From Symbiodinium natans (Eukaryota; Sar; Dinophyceae; Suessiales; Symbiodiniaceae): DNA of 64,000 nt. The stretch covers positions 470,001 through 534,000 of the forward strand of contig CAJNDS010002088.1 in assembly GCA_905221605.1 (NCBI GenBank), written 5' to 3'. The position numbers and the translations under genes were made by a program. The notes beneath the pieces are model-generated. The model worked only from the letters and a program-made list of their open reading frames with translations, did no database searches and was not told the origin of the DNA. The stretch's first letter is position 1. Every line of letters begins with the position of its first letter. Below are positions 24,335 through 33,398 of this stretch, one piece after another.

Positions 24335-24447
24335 CTACTCGGAAGCCCATTTGTCTCAGTAAGTAGGCTTCGCACGGTGGGTTTCGGGCATCCAGGGGTG
24401 CTAAGTCGACAAACTAAGTCAAAAGGGCTTCCAAGTCTTCCAAGTAG
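24335..24447. mobile_element. family C inverted-repeat element
   Basis: CTACTCGGAAGCCCATTTGT at the left pairs with ACTAAGTCAAAAGGGCTTCC at the right, followed by a duplicated CCAAGTCTTCCAAGTAG end. Confidence 0.6.
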
Positions 24448-25199
24448 ACCCCAGACCCTGAACTGTAAACCCTACACCCTGCACCCCCAGAGGTTCATGT
24501 TGGCAATCGCCCAGGCTCCTCTAACCCTAAGCCCCAAACCTTAAACCCTAAACCCTAACCCATAAACCCTGAAAGCATCGACTTGGGTTTCAAGGGTTGG
24601 GGTGGAGGGTTTAGGGTTTCGGGTTTAGGGTTTCGGGTTCAGGGTTTAGGGTCTATAGGGTTTAGAGGGGCTTAGTAGGTAGTCATAAGGTAGGGTTACT
24701 AGTTAGGATCACCCCAATCAACCTCTCATGGTACGTATCACGTTGCTTCTTGTACCTCTTACTAAGTTCTCCGATCTTCCATAAAAATAAATCACTCCTA
24801 CATATATCTTATACTTGTATAGTCCGTATATACCGGAGTATCCCCTGAGCGACCCCTCTACACTGTATACTGTAGAACCCCTTGTTTGCTCGTTTAGTTC
24901 AAGGGCTTTAGGAGCTGCTGCTGGAAGGGGCTCCTTCCACATGTTGCATAGGACAGCTTTTTGTGGCTCATGTACCCTAGCCCTAAACCCTAAACCGCAA
25001 AACACCCTAAACCCTAAACCCCAGGCTTACAGAAAAGCGCCCGAACGTTGCGACCATCGTCGCGTCACCCCGGCATATGGACTTCCGGAGCACTTTGTTT
25101 TTGCTTTTTTTTTTGGGGGGGGGGGTTATGGGTTCAGGGTTTACGGTCCTCCGGTCAACCACCCTGAGTGAGCATGCATCTAGCAAAAATGTGCTGGTA

Positions 25200-25220
25200 C
25201 ATATATATATATATATATAT

Positions 25221-25263
<43 letters not shown>

Positions 25264-25272
25264 TTCATTTAT
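25200..25272 (+). repeat. (AT)n-(TTTA)n microsatellite
   Basis: (AT)10 followed by about eleven TTTA units. The heptad-free flanks are short. Confidence 0.9.
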
Positions 25273-25356
25273 ATTCACTACACCCTATCCTCAACCTTAA
25301 GCCATATATTCACTAAACCCTATCCCCAACCTTAAGCCCCCTAACCCCCCCCCACA

Positions 25357-25383
25357 CCCCCCCCCCCCCCCCCCCCCCCCCCC
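25357..25383 (-). repeat. C27 homopolymer
   Basis: About 27 consecutive C. Probably length-variable and error-prone. Confidence 0.85.
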
Positions 25384-25469
25384 AGACCACCAAACCCTCT
25401 CTAAGCCCCTAAACTTCCCAAAGCCCCTCAACCTTACACCCCAAACCTCAATACCCCTGTGAAAACCCT

Positions 25470-25555
25470 AAAAACCCTAAACCCTAAACCCTAAACCCTA
25501 AACCCTAAACCCTAAACCTTAAACCCTAAACCCTAAACCCTAAACCCGAACCCTA
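25470..25555 (-). repeat. CCCTAAA heptad array
   Basis: About twelve C-rich units, mostly CCCTAAA. Confidence 0.9.
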
Positions 25556-25684
25556 AATCCCCCTTGCCCCCCCCCCCCCCTACACTCCCCGCTCCCCGCC
25601 CGGGCCAGGAAGGGCTCTCAGCCCCTGGAGCTTCTGACGCTCTCCCGCGAGGAGGGCCTCTGGGGGCTTGGTTTTTACTTGTGT

Positions 25685-25900
25685 TTGGATACATATATGT
25701 ATATATATATATATATGTATTTATATTTTTATATTTATATATTTACATTTATATTCATATATATATATATATATTTGTTTATTTTTTATTTTTCATTTTT
25801 ATTTATATTCATATATTTTTAAATACTTAGTAATTATTTTAGTTTATATTTATACATTTTTTATGGTTGGGGTTTGTTTGGTTTACTATATGTTTTTGTA
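25685..25900 (+). repeat. AT-rich low-complexity tract
   Basis: About 200 bp of TATATA, TTTATA and TTTTTATTT. The two open frames across it encode Tyr/Ile/Phe-rich low-complexity peptide and are rejected as genes. Confidence 0.85.
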
Positions 25901-26526
25901 CTTTTCTTTTTTTTGTGTGTGCGTTTTGTTTTTCAAAGCCCTAAGCCCTAAACTGTGAACTCTAAACGCTAGGCTCTCTGACGGAGTGCGCGGCCCTAAG
26001 CCCTAAACCCTACCCCCTAAACCCTAAACCCTAAACCCGGCATGTGGCGGCAGGACTTCCAGCGGCTTGGCTTCCACGAGAAGCTCAAGTTTGCCAGGCG
26101 GGATTGGAGATCCCACATGCCTAAGCCCATATGAACTGAGGGTTTAGGGTTCAGGGTTTAGGGTTTAGGGTATAGGGTTTAGGGTTTAGGGTCAGCGTCT
26201 CAGCTTTATATGAACTGAGGGCGCTGGGATTTGTGTAGGGTCCGGGGAAGCCACGAGCCCAATGCCCCTTGACTAACGAGTATGCCCTAAACTATCTATT
26301 GAGACCCTTAGTATGACTTAAGGTGCATTCCTTACTTCAGGGGTAAGGTGGGTTGGGTGCTACAGGATTTAGGGTTTAGGGTTTAGTGTGTAGGGTTTAA
26401 GGTTTAGGGTTTAGGGTATCCCCCTCCTTGCACTCTTCCTTCCAAGGTGTCGGTCTCCACCGTAAGTTTGAGGCAGAGGGCTGCTGGAGTTCGTCGGGTA
26501 ACCCTGGTGGGTGGGGCATAGCAAGT

Positions 26527-26625
26527 AAACCCTAAACCCTAAACCCTAAACCCTTAGCCCTAAACCCTAAACCCTAAACCCTAAACCCAAAATCCTAAAC
26601 CCTAAACCCAAAACCCTAAACCCTT
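26527..26625 (-). repeat. CCCTAAA heptad array
   Basis: About 14 units with CCCAAAA variants. Confidence 0.88.
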
Positions 26626-26759
26626 CACTGAGATTTCACGCCTTGATTTTCAGCATGCGAGGCGGCCCGCCATCTACGAGGGCCGGCGTATGGAGGACAT
26701 CCTGGCCGACGCCAGGCCTTTTGGGGGCGGCGGAAGCTTAGAAAACCCGTAAGCCCGTA

Positions 26760-26823
26760 AAGGGTTTAGGGTTTAGGGTTTAGGGTTTAGGGTTTAGGGT
26801 TTAGGGTTTAGGGTTTAGGGTGT
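26760..26823 (+). repeat. TTTAGGG heptad array
   Basis: Nine perfect TTTAGGG units. Confidence 0.93.
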
Positions 26824-27652
26824 AGACCTTAGAACTTCGAAGCCTCAGCCCGAAGCCCTGAACTCCCCTAGTCTTGTGGGAGGGGGTTGTAGGGACGCAC
26901 CCTAAACCCTAAACCCTAAACTCCAAATCCTAAACCCTAAAAGCCTAAAGCCTGCAACCCTCAAACCTGGAGGTGAAAATCCTAAACCCTGAGTCCTAAT
27001 CCCGACGGATCCAGCAAGGGACTGTCATTTAATTTAGAGAAGCGATGACCAGCTTTTTAATAAATGCGGGGGGGGGGGGGGGGGGGTGGTCTCCAAAAAG
27101 AGGGGTTACGGGGGGTTGAGGGGGTGAAGGGGGTTTCGGGTTTAGGATGCCCTTCTATTTCCGTAATGCAGGCTACTTCGTAGTATTAGTAGGTGCAGTT
27201 CTTTTGTTCCACTCATACTGCCCATGCTTTGCAAGCTTCAACGGGCTGAATGTGGAGCTAAACGAGTGAGGGTGTAGGGGTTAGGGTTTAGGGTTTAGGG
27301 GTTAGGGGTTAGGGGTTAGGGGTTAGGGTTTTAGGGTTTAGGGCTTAGGGTTTAGGGTTTAGGGTTTTGGGGTAGTCAAACTGTAGTCAAATTGAACAAG
27401 AAACAAATGCCTAGGCAGGGTCCAGGACAGAGCTAAGAGCTTAGAGGACCAAAACTTGCAAATTCCCCGAGGCATTGCGATCTAGGGTTTAGGGTTTGAG
27501 GTTCAGGGTTCGGGGTGTAGGGTTCGGAATGTATTGGTTTTAGGACACCCAGAAAGGGGTCGTTGTCCCTTCGAATGAAGTCCTTTTTGTAAGGAGCTGT
27601 ATTTTAATGCTTCTTATATGGTTTTTCAAGAGGCTCTATTCTAAATTTTAAC

Positions 27653-27796
27653 ATGGCCCCAATCCCGAAACTTGGCCGAAACCACCCAAAGTCCTACTTG
27701 GAGGTGCATGGGTAGTTATAGGTAATGGCCCCAATCCCGAAACTTGCCCGAAACCACCCAAAGTCCTACTTGGAGGTGCATGGGTAGGTATAGGTA
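27653..27796 (+). repeat. 72-bp tandem duplication
   Basis: Two adjacent 72-bp copies (27653-27724 and 27725-27796) differ at a few positions. Each contains CCCAATCCCGAAACTTG and a TACTTGGAGGTGCATGGGTA segment related to the ends of family B. Confidence 0.85.
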
Positions 27797-27858
27797 CGAT
27801 CCGAAACACCAAACCCTAAACCCTACACCCCAAGGCCTCCTACCCCCCCCCCCCCCCC

Positions 27859-27910
27859 TAATACTAACAGTCCTTAATAGGGATCAGACAAAGGACTGTT
27901 AGTATAAGGG
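27859..27910. mobile_element. short family D inverted repeat
   Basis: ATACTAACAGTCCTTAATAG is mirrored by GGACTGTTAGTAT around a short centre, forming a hairpin of about 50 bp next to a C-rich tract. Confidence 0.6.
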
Positions 27911-28274
27911 CCCCCCCTCCCCAAACCCCAAACCCTAAACCCTAAACCCTAAACCCTACTGTGCCAGGGAAATCGCCAAGTCCAACCCCGAGGCCTGCCG
28001 CACGCGCTGCCACTCACTTTAAGGGCTTGGGTGTTTAGGGTTTAGGGTTTAGGGTTTAGGGCTTCTGCTTAGGGCCAAGGATTTGGGGCTTAGGGCTTAG
28101 AACTTCGGGTTTAGGGTTTAGGGTTTAGGCCTTGGCGTTTCGGGCTCAGGGCTTAGGGCAACAGTGTTCTCAAGTTCTCAGGGGCAGGTTCAAGTGGTGA
28201 AAGGCTCCCTTGCTCCGCAAACCCGAAGTCCCTGAACTCTGAGCCCCAAACACCCCAAATGGGGGTGTCCGAAG

Positions 28275-28420
28275 TTAGGGGTTAGGGTTTAGGGTTTAGG
28301 GTTTATAGGGTTTAGGGTTTAGGGTTTAGGGTTTAGGGTTTAGGGTTTAGGGTTTAGGGTTTAGGGTTTAGGGTTTAGGGTTTAGGGTTTAGGGTTTAGG
28401 GTTTAGGGTTTAGGGTTTAG
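28275..28420 (+). repeat. TTTAGGG heptad array
   Basis: About 20 near-perfect units, the second longest regular array in the window. Confidence 0.95.
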
Positions 28421-28739
28421 TTGGGGCCCTTCTGAAAACGGAATCCCTACCATTTTGGGGGACGATATGAGGGGTCCTGTATTTTCGTAAACCCCCCAAA
28501 TAGCTTCAAGAGCTTCACTTTCAGCCCTCTTGCCCTTCGAAACCCTAAACCCGAAACCCCACCCTATGAGCATGTAATTCAGCTCGACCTCCCTCCTTCC
28601 TGGAGTCGAAACCTTATGAAGGGGTCTAGGGGTGAGGAGGGTTTAGGGTTGTAGGGTTCTAGGGCTGAAAGAGGGGGCATCCTTTTGTCACTTAGGGGTT
28701 TAGGGTTTAGGGTTCAGGGTTTAGGGTGTAGTGAGCACT

Positions 28740-29045
28740 AAACCCCAAACCCCAAGCCTGTAGGCAAAGCTTGCAACCACGTTCTTTTGCTGGCAGCCCC
28801 CCTGACGCTTTCTGAGCTTTCCGTACGTCTGCGAGCAAGGCGAGAGCTACGAGCATTGCTACGTAGCTCTTGGCGGAGTGCAGCTTTGCGTGCAATGGCT
28901 GCCCAAAAGGAGACAGGCATGCTCCCAAGTGCAAGCTTAGAAAGCTTAGGCAAAAGTGCCTGCGGAGTTCAAGGCGCACTGGTTCCAAATCCATCCTCAT
29001 GCAGGCGACAGATTGGCGTATACCAAAGCAAAAGCACAGTCTGAT
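28740..29045. other. heptad-free segment, possible coding fragment
   Basis: GC-balanced sequence with open frames on both strands: an 85-residue Arg/Leu/Ala-rich frame on plus at 28787-29044 and a 97-residue frame on minus at 28707-29000. No domain is recognisable and I cannot choose a strand. It may be an exon fragment. Confidence 0.25.
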
Positions 29046-30004
29046 GGGCGAAAAGCTGCCGACCGGGACATCATGGATAGGGTTTTAGGGGTTTAAGGGT
29101 TCAGGGTTTGGGGGTTTAAAGGGTTTAGGTCTCTTGCTCTGCTTAAGGTGTAGGGTTTAGGGTTTCGGGGTATGCCTGGCCGCCCCTGCAAAAAGTCTCC
29201 GCAGCACAAAGAAAACCCCTTTAAGCCTGTTACGTGCTCCCTCAATATGGTCCCTAACTAACATGGTCCCTTACCCTGCTTCAAAGTGTTCTGAAGTGTG
29301 GGCCCTGGGTTTTGTAGGGTATCTAAGGGTATGAAAAAGGAGTCCCCATTTAAGGGCAACTTTTTTCGGAAACATGGAACTAACCTAAGGGAAATCGCCT
29401 CAACCCGAAACCCTGAACCCTAAACCCGAAACCCTCAACCCTCAACCCTGGTAACCCTGGTAACCCTCAACCCTAAACCCCAAACCCTACACCCTAAACC
29501 CTGGTAACCTCAGATCCTAAGCCCCAAGCCCCATGGGAGGAGCAGGAGGACGGCCTCATGGGCTCGGGGCCTCAAGAGCCGCTTAGAGGGTTCTACTCCT
29601 AGGGTTTAGGGTTTAGGGTTTAGGGTTTAGGGTTTAGGGTGTAGGGTTTAGGGTTTAGGGTTTAGGCTACTTGGGAGGGTTTCGGGGCTCATGGATTTGG
29701 GTTTTTCGGGTTTAGGCGTTAAAGGTTTATGGGTTTAGGGTTTAGGGTTTAGATCTGCAACTTTTTGATTTGCTTGTGAGTCTGATTTTGGAACGCCCTG
29801 ACTTCCCAGAAGGCCCAATGTGCCTTGATCAAGGTGACCGACACTGTTCCGCGATAGAATGGTCGCTTCTCCATGTGGCGGTCTCTTTTGGGATTGCGAT
29901 TAGAAGGCGGCTCCTCCTAATATTTATAGGGCCTTCTGAGAACTGACCATACAGTTTAAGGCGCCTTCCTCATGTTTAAGAGTATTTGGCTCCCTATAGA
30001 AGCC

Positions 30005-30122
30005 CTACTTGGAAGCTCTTCCGGCTTAGTATGCCTACTTAGTATCCCCTTGAACCCGCTATGCTAACAACAACCCAGCCTACTAACCCGACCTACGGAG
30101 TCAAAACAGGGCTTCCAAGTAG
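30005..30122. mobile_element. family C inverted-repeat element
   Basis: CTACTTGGAAGCTCTTCCGG at the left and GTCAAAACAGGGCTTCCAAG at the right form the terminal inverted repeat. The interior repeats CTTAGTA and TACTAA motifs. Confidence 0.62.
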
Positions 30123-30689
30123 GGTTTAGGGCGTAAACCCTCCAAGCCACTAAGCCCTCAACCCTAAACCCTAATTTCTTCCTCGGCCGAATTGTGAGGT
30201 CGCTACCAAGAACTTACGTGTCCAGCACCAATACCCTAGCCCAAAGCAGGCCCTAAACCCTAAACCCTAAACCCTAAACCCTAAACTGTTCAGGTCTCTT
30301 AGCCAAATGGGTTTTGGGTTTGGGGCCTGGAGTCGGTTCTATCCTTGCAAGAGGCAACTAGCAACAGAAAGAACCCGGCGCCGGAAGCGCGCCCTTAAGT
30401 CACCTCCCGTCACAACATCTACCCTAAGCCCCAAGCCTTATACTCTAGTTTATGACCCTTAACCCTGTAGAGCCTAAACTTTAAGCCTTATATATATATA
30501 TATATATACATACATACATACAGATCTTGGCTGATGACCTTGCGTCTCATCGGAGTGCGCCCGAGGCCTGGCTAGCGGCGAGATCGACTTCATCGTGAAG
30601 GCATGGACGTTCTTTGAAGCAACCCTCTCAAACTGTCCTCACTTCTTTGGGATTAGGACTTAGGGTTTAGGGTTCAGGGTGCTGGCTGC

Positions 30690-30960
30690 TCAAGCCTCAT
30701 TGCTGCCTTTGCCATATGCCGAACTGGACCGTTTAGCGCAGTTTACAGGTTGCCCAGCAGGAAACAATAATATTTCATGTGGAGCGAACATGAGATAGCA
30801 ATGTCGTAGTAAGAGTAGAAACGTAATGTATCGATTAAAAGAGAATGGTGGTGATTGCTTTTATCCATCATTAGCGATGGCCCTAGATAGGACGAGAGCG
30901 ACCACCGTCAATATAATGGTCGTAGTAGCGCAGCTCGGGGAGAGGTTTGTTTCCGTGGGT
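30690..30960. other. heptad-free unique interval
   Basis: About 270 bp without heptads and with no long open frame. Nothing recognisable; unusual only for its lack of repeats. Confidence 0.5.
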
Positions 30961-31187
30961 CACACCCTAAACCCCAAACCCTAAAACCCTAAAGGGTAAA
31001 ACCCTACAGCCCTAAAACCCTAAACCCTCAAACCCTATAGGGTTTTATAAAACCCTAGAGCCCTAAAACCCTAAACCCTCAAACCCCTATAGTGTTTTAT
31101 GAAACCCTAGAGCCCTAAACCCTCTACTCAAGACCCCCGGGCCATTCTGGGTCTTCAAAATTGCTCTCTGAAGAGGAGGCTACGGTT

Positions 31188-31340
31188 ACTTGAAGGTTCA
31201 TGGTACTTAATAACCACTTATCACTGTACTTATAACCCTAGTTATAAATGGGATAACCCCTATAAGGCCCTTTAGGGGTATTATAAGTAATGTTATAAGT
31301 ACAGTTATAAGTGGTTAGTAAGTACCATGAACCTTCAAGT
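31188..31340. mobile_element. family B inverted-repeat element, complete
   Basis: A 153-bp near-perfect hairpin. The left arm starts ACTTGAAGGTTCATGGTACT and the right arm ends with its complement. Arms of about 70 bp carry ACTTATAACCCTA and flank CCTATAAGGCCCTTTAGGGG. It lies about 300 bp upstream of the copia element. No coding capacity. Confidence 0.8.
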
Positions 31341-31639
31341 AGGGTTTTTGGTTTAGTGTTTAGGGTTAGGGGACAGGGCTGGTGGGAACTTCCCGGCGCA
31401 GCGCGACCTTGTACCAGATCGCTTCAATCCTTCGAGCCCAAAACCTGAGCTCTCATCCCTAAACCCGAAACCCCTAACCCTAAACCCCCTAAACCCTAAA
31501 GCCACAAAGCTGAACCCCTAAGCCCGAAGCCCTCAACCATGCCTCTCAAGTCATGCAAGAAGCCTCTACTCTAAAGCCCCCCCCCCCCCCTTCCGGCTGC
31601 GGTTTAGGGTTCAGGGTTTAGGGCTTCCGGTTTAGGGTT

Positions 31640-31644
31640 TAGGG
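31640..31644 (+). repeat. target site duplication, left copy
   Basis: TAGGG directly precedes the 5' LTR and is repeated at 41570-41574 directly after the 3' LTR. A 5-bp duplication is usual for Ty1/copia integration. The bases belong to a TTTAGGG unit, so the target was a heptad array. Confidence 0.85.
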
Positions 31645-31873
31645 TGCGGAGCTGCAATTGGTATTGTAGAAAGGAGTTGGTATTGGAAGTTCAAGGGTCA
31701 ATGAACCCGATATCCGTTGGCTCAAGCCATGACCAAAGCGGTCGAAGATTTCGTAAAAAGTGTGCCCTTGGTTTGGGGTCTTGCTGTTCGGTTGTTGGTT
31801 GTTCCAGGGGTATTAAGGGCTTCTGTTGGGGTTGACTGTTTTGTTCCCTGTCCTCCTTCGGTTGCCCCCCGTA
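31645..31873 (+). repeat. 5' LTR
   Basis: 229 bp, beginning TGCGGAGC and ending CCCCCCGTA, so the termini are TG...TA and not the usual TG...CA. It differs from the 3' LTR at a single base (C at 31855, T at 41551). It contains CCGTTGGCTCAAG at 31714-31726, whose last ten bases match the end of the dinoflagellate spliced leader. The transcription start within it cannot be read from sequence. Confidence 0.93.
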
Positions 31874-31885
31874 GGTTATGAGCCC
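31874..31885 (+). other. candidate primer-binding site, initiator tRNA anticodon arm
   Basis: GGTTATGAGCCC begins immediately after the LTR. Its complement, GGGCTCATAACC, matches the anticodon arm (CAT anticodon) of bacterial-type initiator tRNA and differs by one base from the usual eukaryotic cytosolic initiator (GGGCCCATAACC). Drosophila copia also primes from an internally cut initiator-tRNA half. No TGG complementary to a tRNA CCA end is present here. Confidence 0.6.
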
Positions 31886-31934
31886 AAATTAGGCTTCCTG
31901 CGGATTGGTAAAGATTTTTCGTTTGTTTAACGCC

Positions 31935-32150
31935 ATGGACATGATGCGGCGTCGCTCTGAGCCTGGACTGTCGCCAACGGCCAATGAAGCCGAAGGAAAT
32001 CGTGGTGATGGGGGTGAAGATCGACAACAAATGGTACAAGCACTGACAGGGTAGGGAGGTTGCAATGATACAACCAGCGCCTCAGGTGGAAAACGAAGTG
32101 GTCCGGTTCAAGCAGCAAATCCTTTCTGGAGCGAGCGGGCTCAAGAAGAA
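31935..32150 (+). other. Gag N-terminal extension interrupted by TAG
   Basis: An ATG at 31935 is in the same frame as the ORF at 32151-33398, but TAG at 32052-32054 stops it after 39 codons. After the stop the frame stays open and encodes NPFWSERAQEE just before the Met at 32151. From memory, an NPFW(S) motif of this kind is usual near the N terminus of dinoflagellate copia Gag, so the true start is probably 31935. The TAG is then a nonsense mutation, a sequencing error or a leaky stop. Confidence 0.55.
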
Positions 32151-33398
32151 ATGAGACTTAGGCAGTCAAGGCCGGCAAGTCTTCCCGCGAGCGGAGGGGA
32201 CAGGAGTGGTGAAGGTACGAGAAGACCGCCTTCGCTGCAAGATCTTTTGGGTCAGGAACCTGCACCTGTTGAGAGACCATCGTCAGGCTTAATGGGACAA
32301 ATGGAACGAGGTACTATTGGTGGAGTGCAAGCCGACGAAGAACTCATTCCTGATGTTAGTGGTGAAGAGCAATCTGAAGATATGGCGGTGGTGAAGCGTG
32401 CACTGAAAGAGTTGCTTGTGCAGACAAAGGAGCTGGGGAACAGGTTGCATCGGGTGGAGGAAAAAAGCTATACCTCTGCTGCATCTGGGTCAGCTTCAAG
32501 GGCACGGAGCTCTGGAGTGGTGGACGCAAATGCTGCATATCCTTTGGGAATGACTCCAGAGAAACAGTACCTGCCAGGACAAGTTTTCTATACCGATGGT
32601 ATGGGTGGTTTTTGGACGGTGTTGCCTGATGGGACATGGCTGCCTATTGAGGGCTACGACCTGCCAAAGGGTTGTGATCTTCAATCCTTGCCTGGGTCCA
32701 GGAAGGGGGATGTTCAAGTGGAGGATGAAAAAGAAGTGCCAATGATGCATGTAGCTGAAGGGAAGAAACCCTCCAGATTGCCTCCATTGAATTACCCCAT
32801 GGGAGGTCCTGTAAGTGGTGGATATGCAAGTGGACCACCTGGTTTAACACATGTTCCGATTACTTCCGTGCCATCAGGTGTTGATGGTTCTGTAGCACCT
32901 GCGGGGAACCAGCCCGGTTTTGTTTCAGCTCGGGAAACGGCAACGCAAGAGAACTCAGCAGGATCGGGTGGATATACAATGGTGGATGATGTTCCGTATC
33001 GGTGGAAAATGGTCGCTGGGAAGTTGGAATTAGAAAAGGTTCCGCTCACAGCTGTTACGCCTGGTATAGGACATGGACTACCTCAAGGGCCTGGTGGAAG
33101 GGTCAGCTTACCTCCTGGAGCAGTGGTGCCACGCGGTATGCCAATCACTGGTGATAGTTCTGGAACCGAACGTCCGGAGGCTCTCGGGAAGCATGTGATG
33201 AGCCTTCCAACTTTGGCAGACTACACACCAAGCAATCCGACGGCACTGGGTGATTGGATCGCAATGATCGAACCAATGTTGTCTTCGCTGACAGATACAG
33301 GAAGAGTGTGGTGGCAATGCGTCTACTCAAAGGCATATCAAGCGTATGCCAAATGGTTGAGTGTTTCTCCACTGGAAAGGTTTGGGCATCAAGGCTGA
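32151..33398 (+). CDS. gag: Gag-like protein, N-terminal part (frame 3)
   Basis: A 415-residue open frame. The N-terminal two thirds is Pro/Gly/Ser-rich and probably disordered. From about residue 365 it becomes the helical Gag core seen in copia Gag (LADYTPSNPTALGDWIAMIE followed by a WW-containing segment). The frame ends at 33398 in the middle of this domain, and the Gag core resumes in another frame in the next ORF, with which it overlaps by 38 bp. Gag would form the virus-like particle and package the RNA. The Met at 32151 is probably not the native start, because the frame is open upstream to 32055. Family assignment rests on the downstream core and position; confidence in coding is high, in the exact start low. 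Confidence 0.78.
   Translation: MRLRQSRPASLPASGGDRSGEGTRRPPSLQDLLGQEPAPVERPSSGLMGQMERGTIGGVQADEELIPDVSGEEQSEDMAVVKRALKELLVQTKELGNRLHRVEEKSYTSAASGSASRARSSGVVDANAAYPLGMTPEKQYLPGQVFYTDGMGGFWTVLPDGTWLPIEGYDLPKGCDLQSLPGSRKGDVQVEDEKEVPMMHVAEGKKPSRLPPLNYPMGGPVSGGYASGPPGLTHVPITSVPSGVDGSVAPAGNQPGFVSARETATQENSAGSGGYTMVDDVPYRWKMVAGKLELEKVPLTAVTPGIGHGLPQGPGGRVSLPPGAVVPRGMPITGDSSGTERPEALGKHVMSLPTLADYTPSNPTALGDWIAMIEPMLSSLTDTGRVWWQCVYSKAYQAYAKWLSVSPLERFGHQG

Noticed and set aside
25564-25958. Hydrophobic Tyr/Ile/Phe-rich frames resembling membrane proteins
   Set aside because: They come from AT microsatellite sequence and have no conserved feature. The same applies to 51177-51368 and 62121-62576.
31644-32150. 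Genes on either strand from the LTR and leader region (63- and 105-codon frames)
   Set aside because: They overlap the LTR and its leader, and the plus-strand copy recurs in the 3' LTR. These are shadows of non-coding control sequence.
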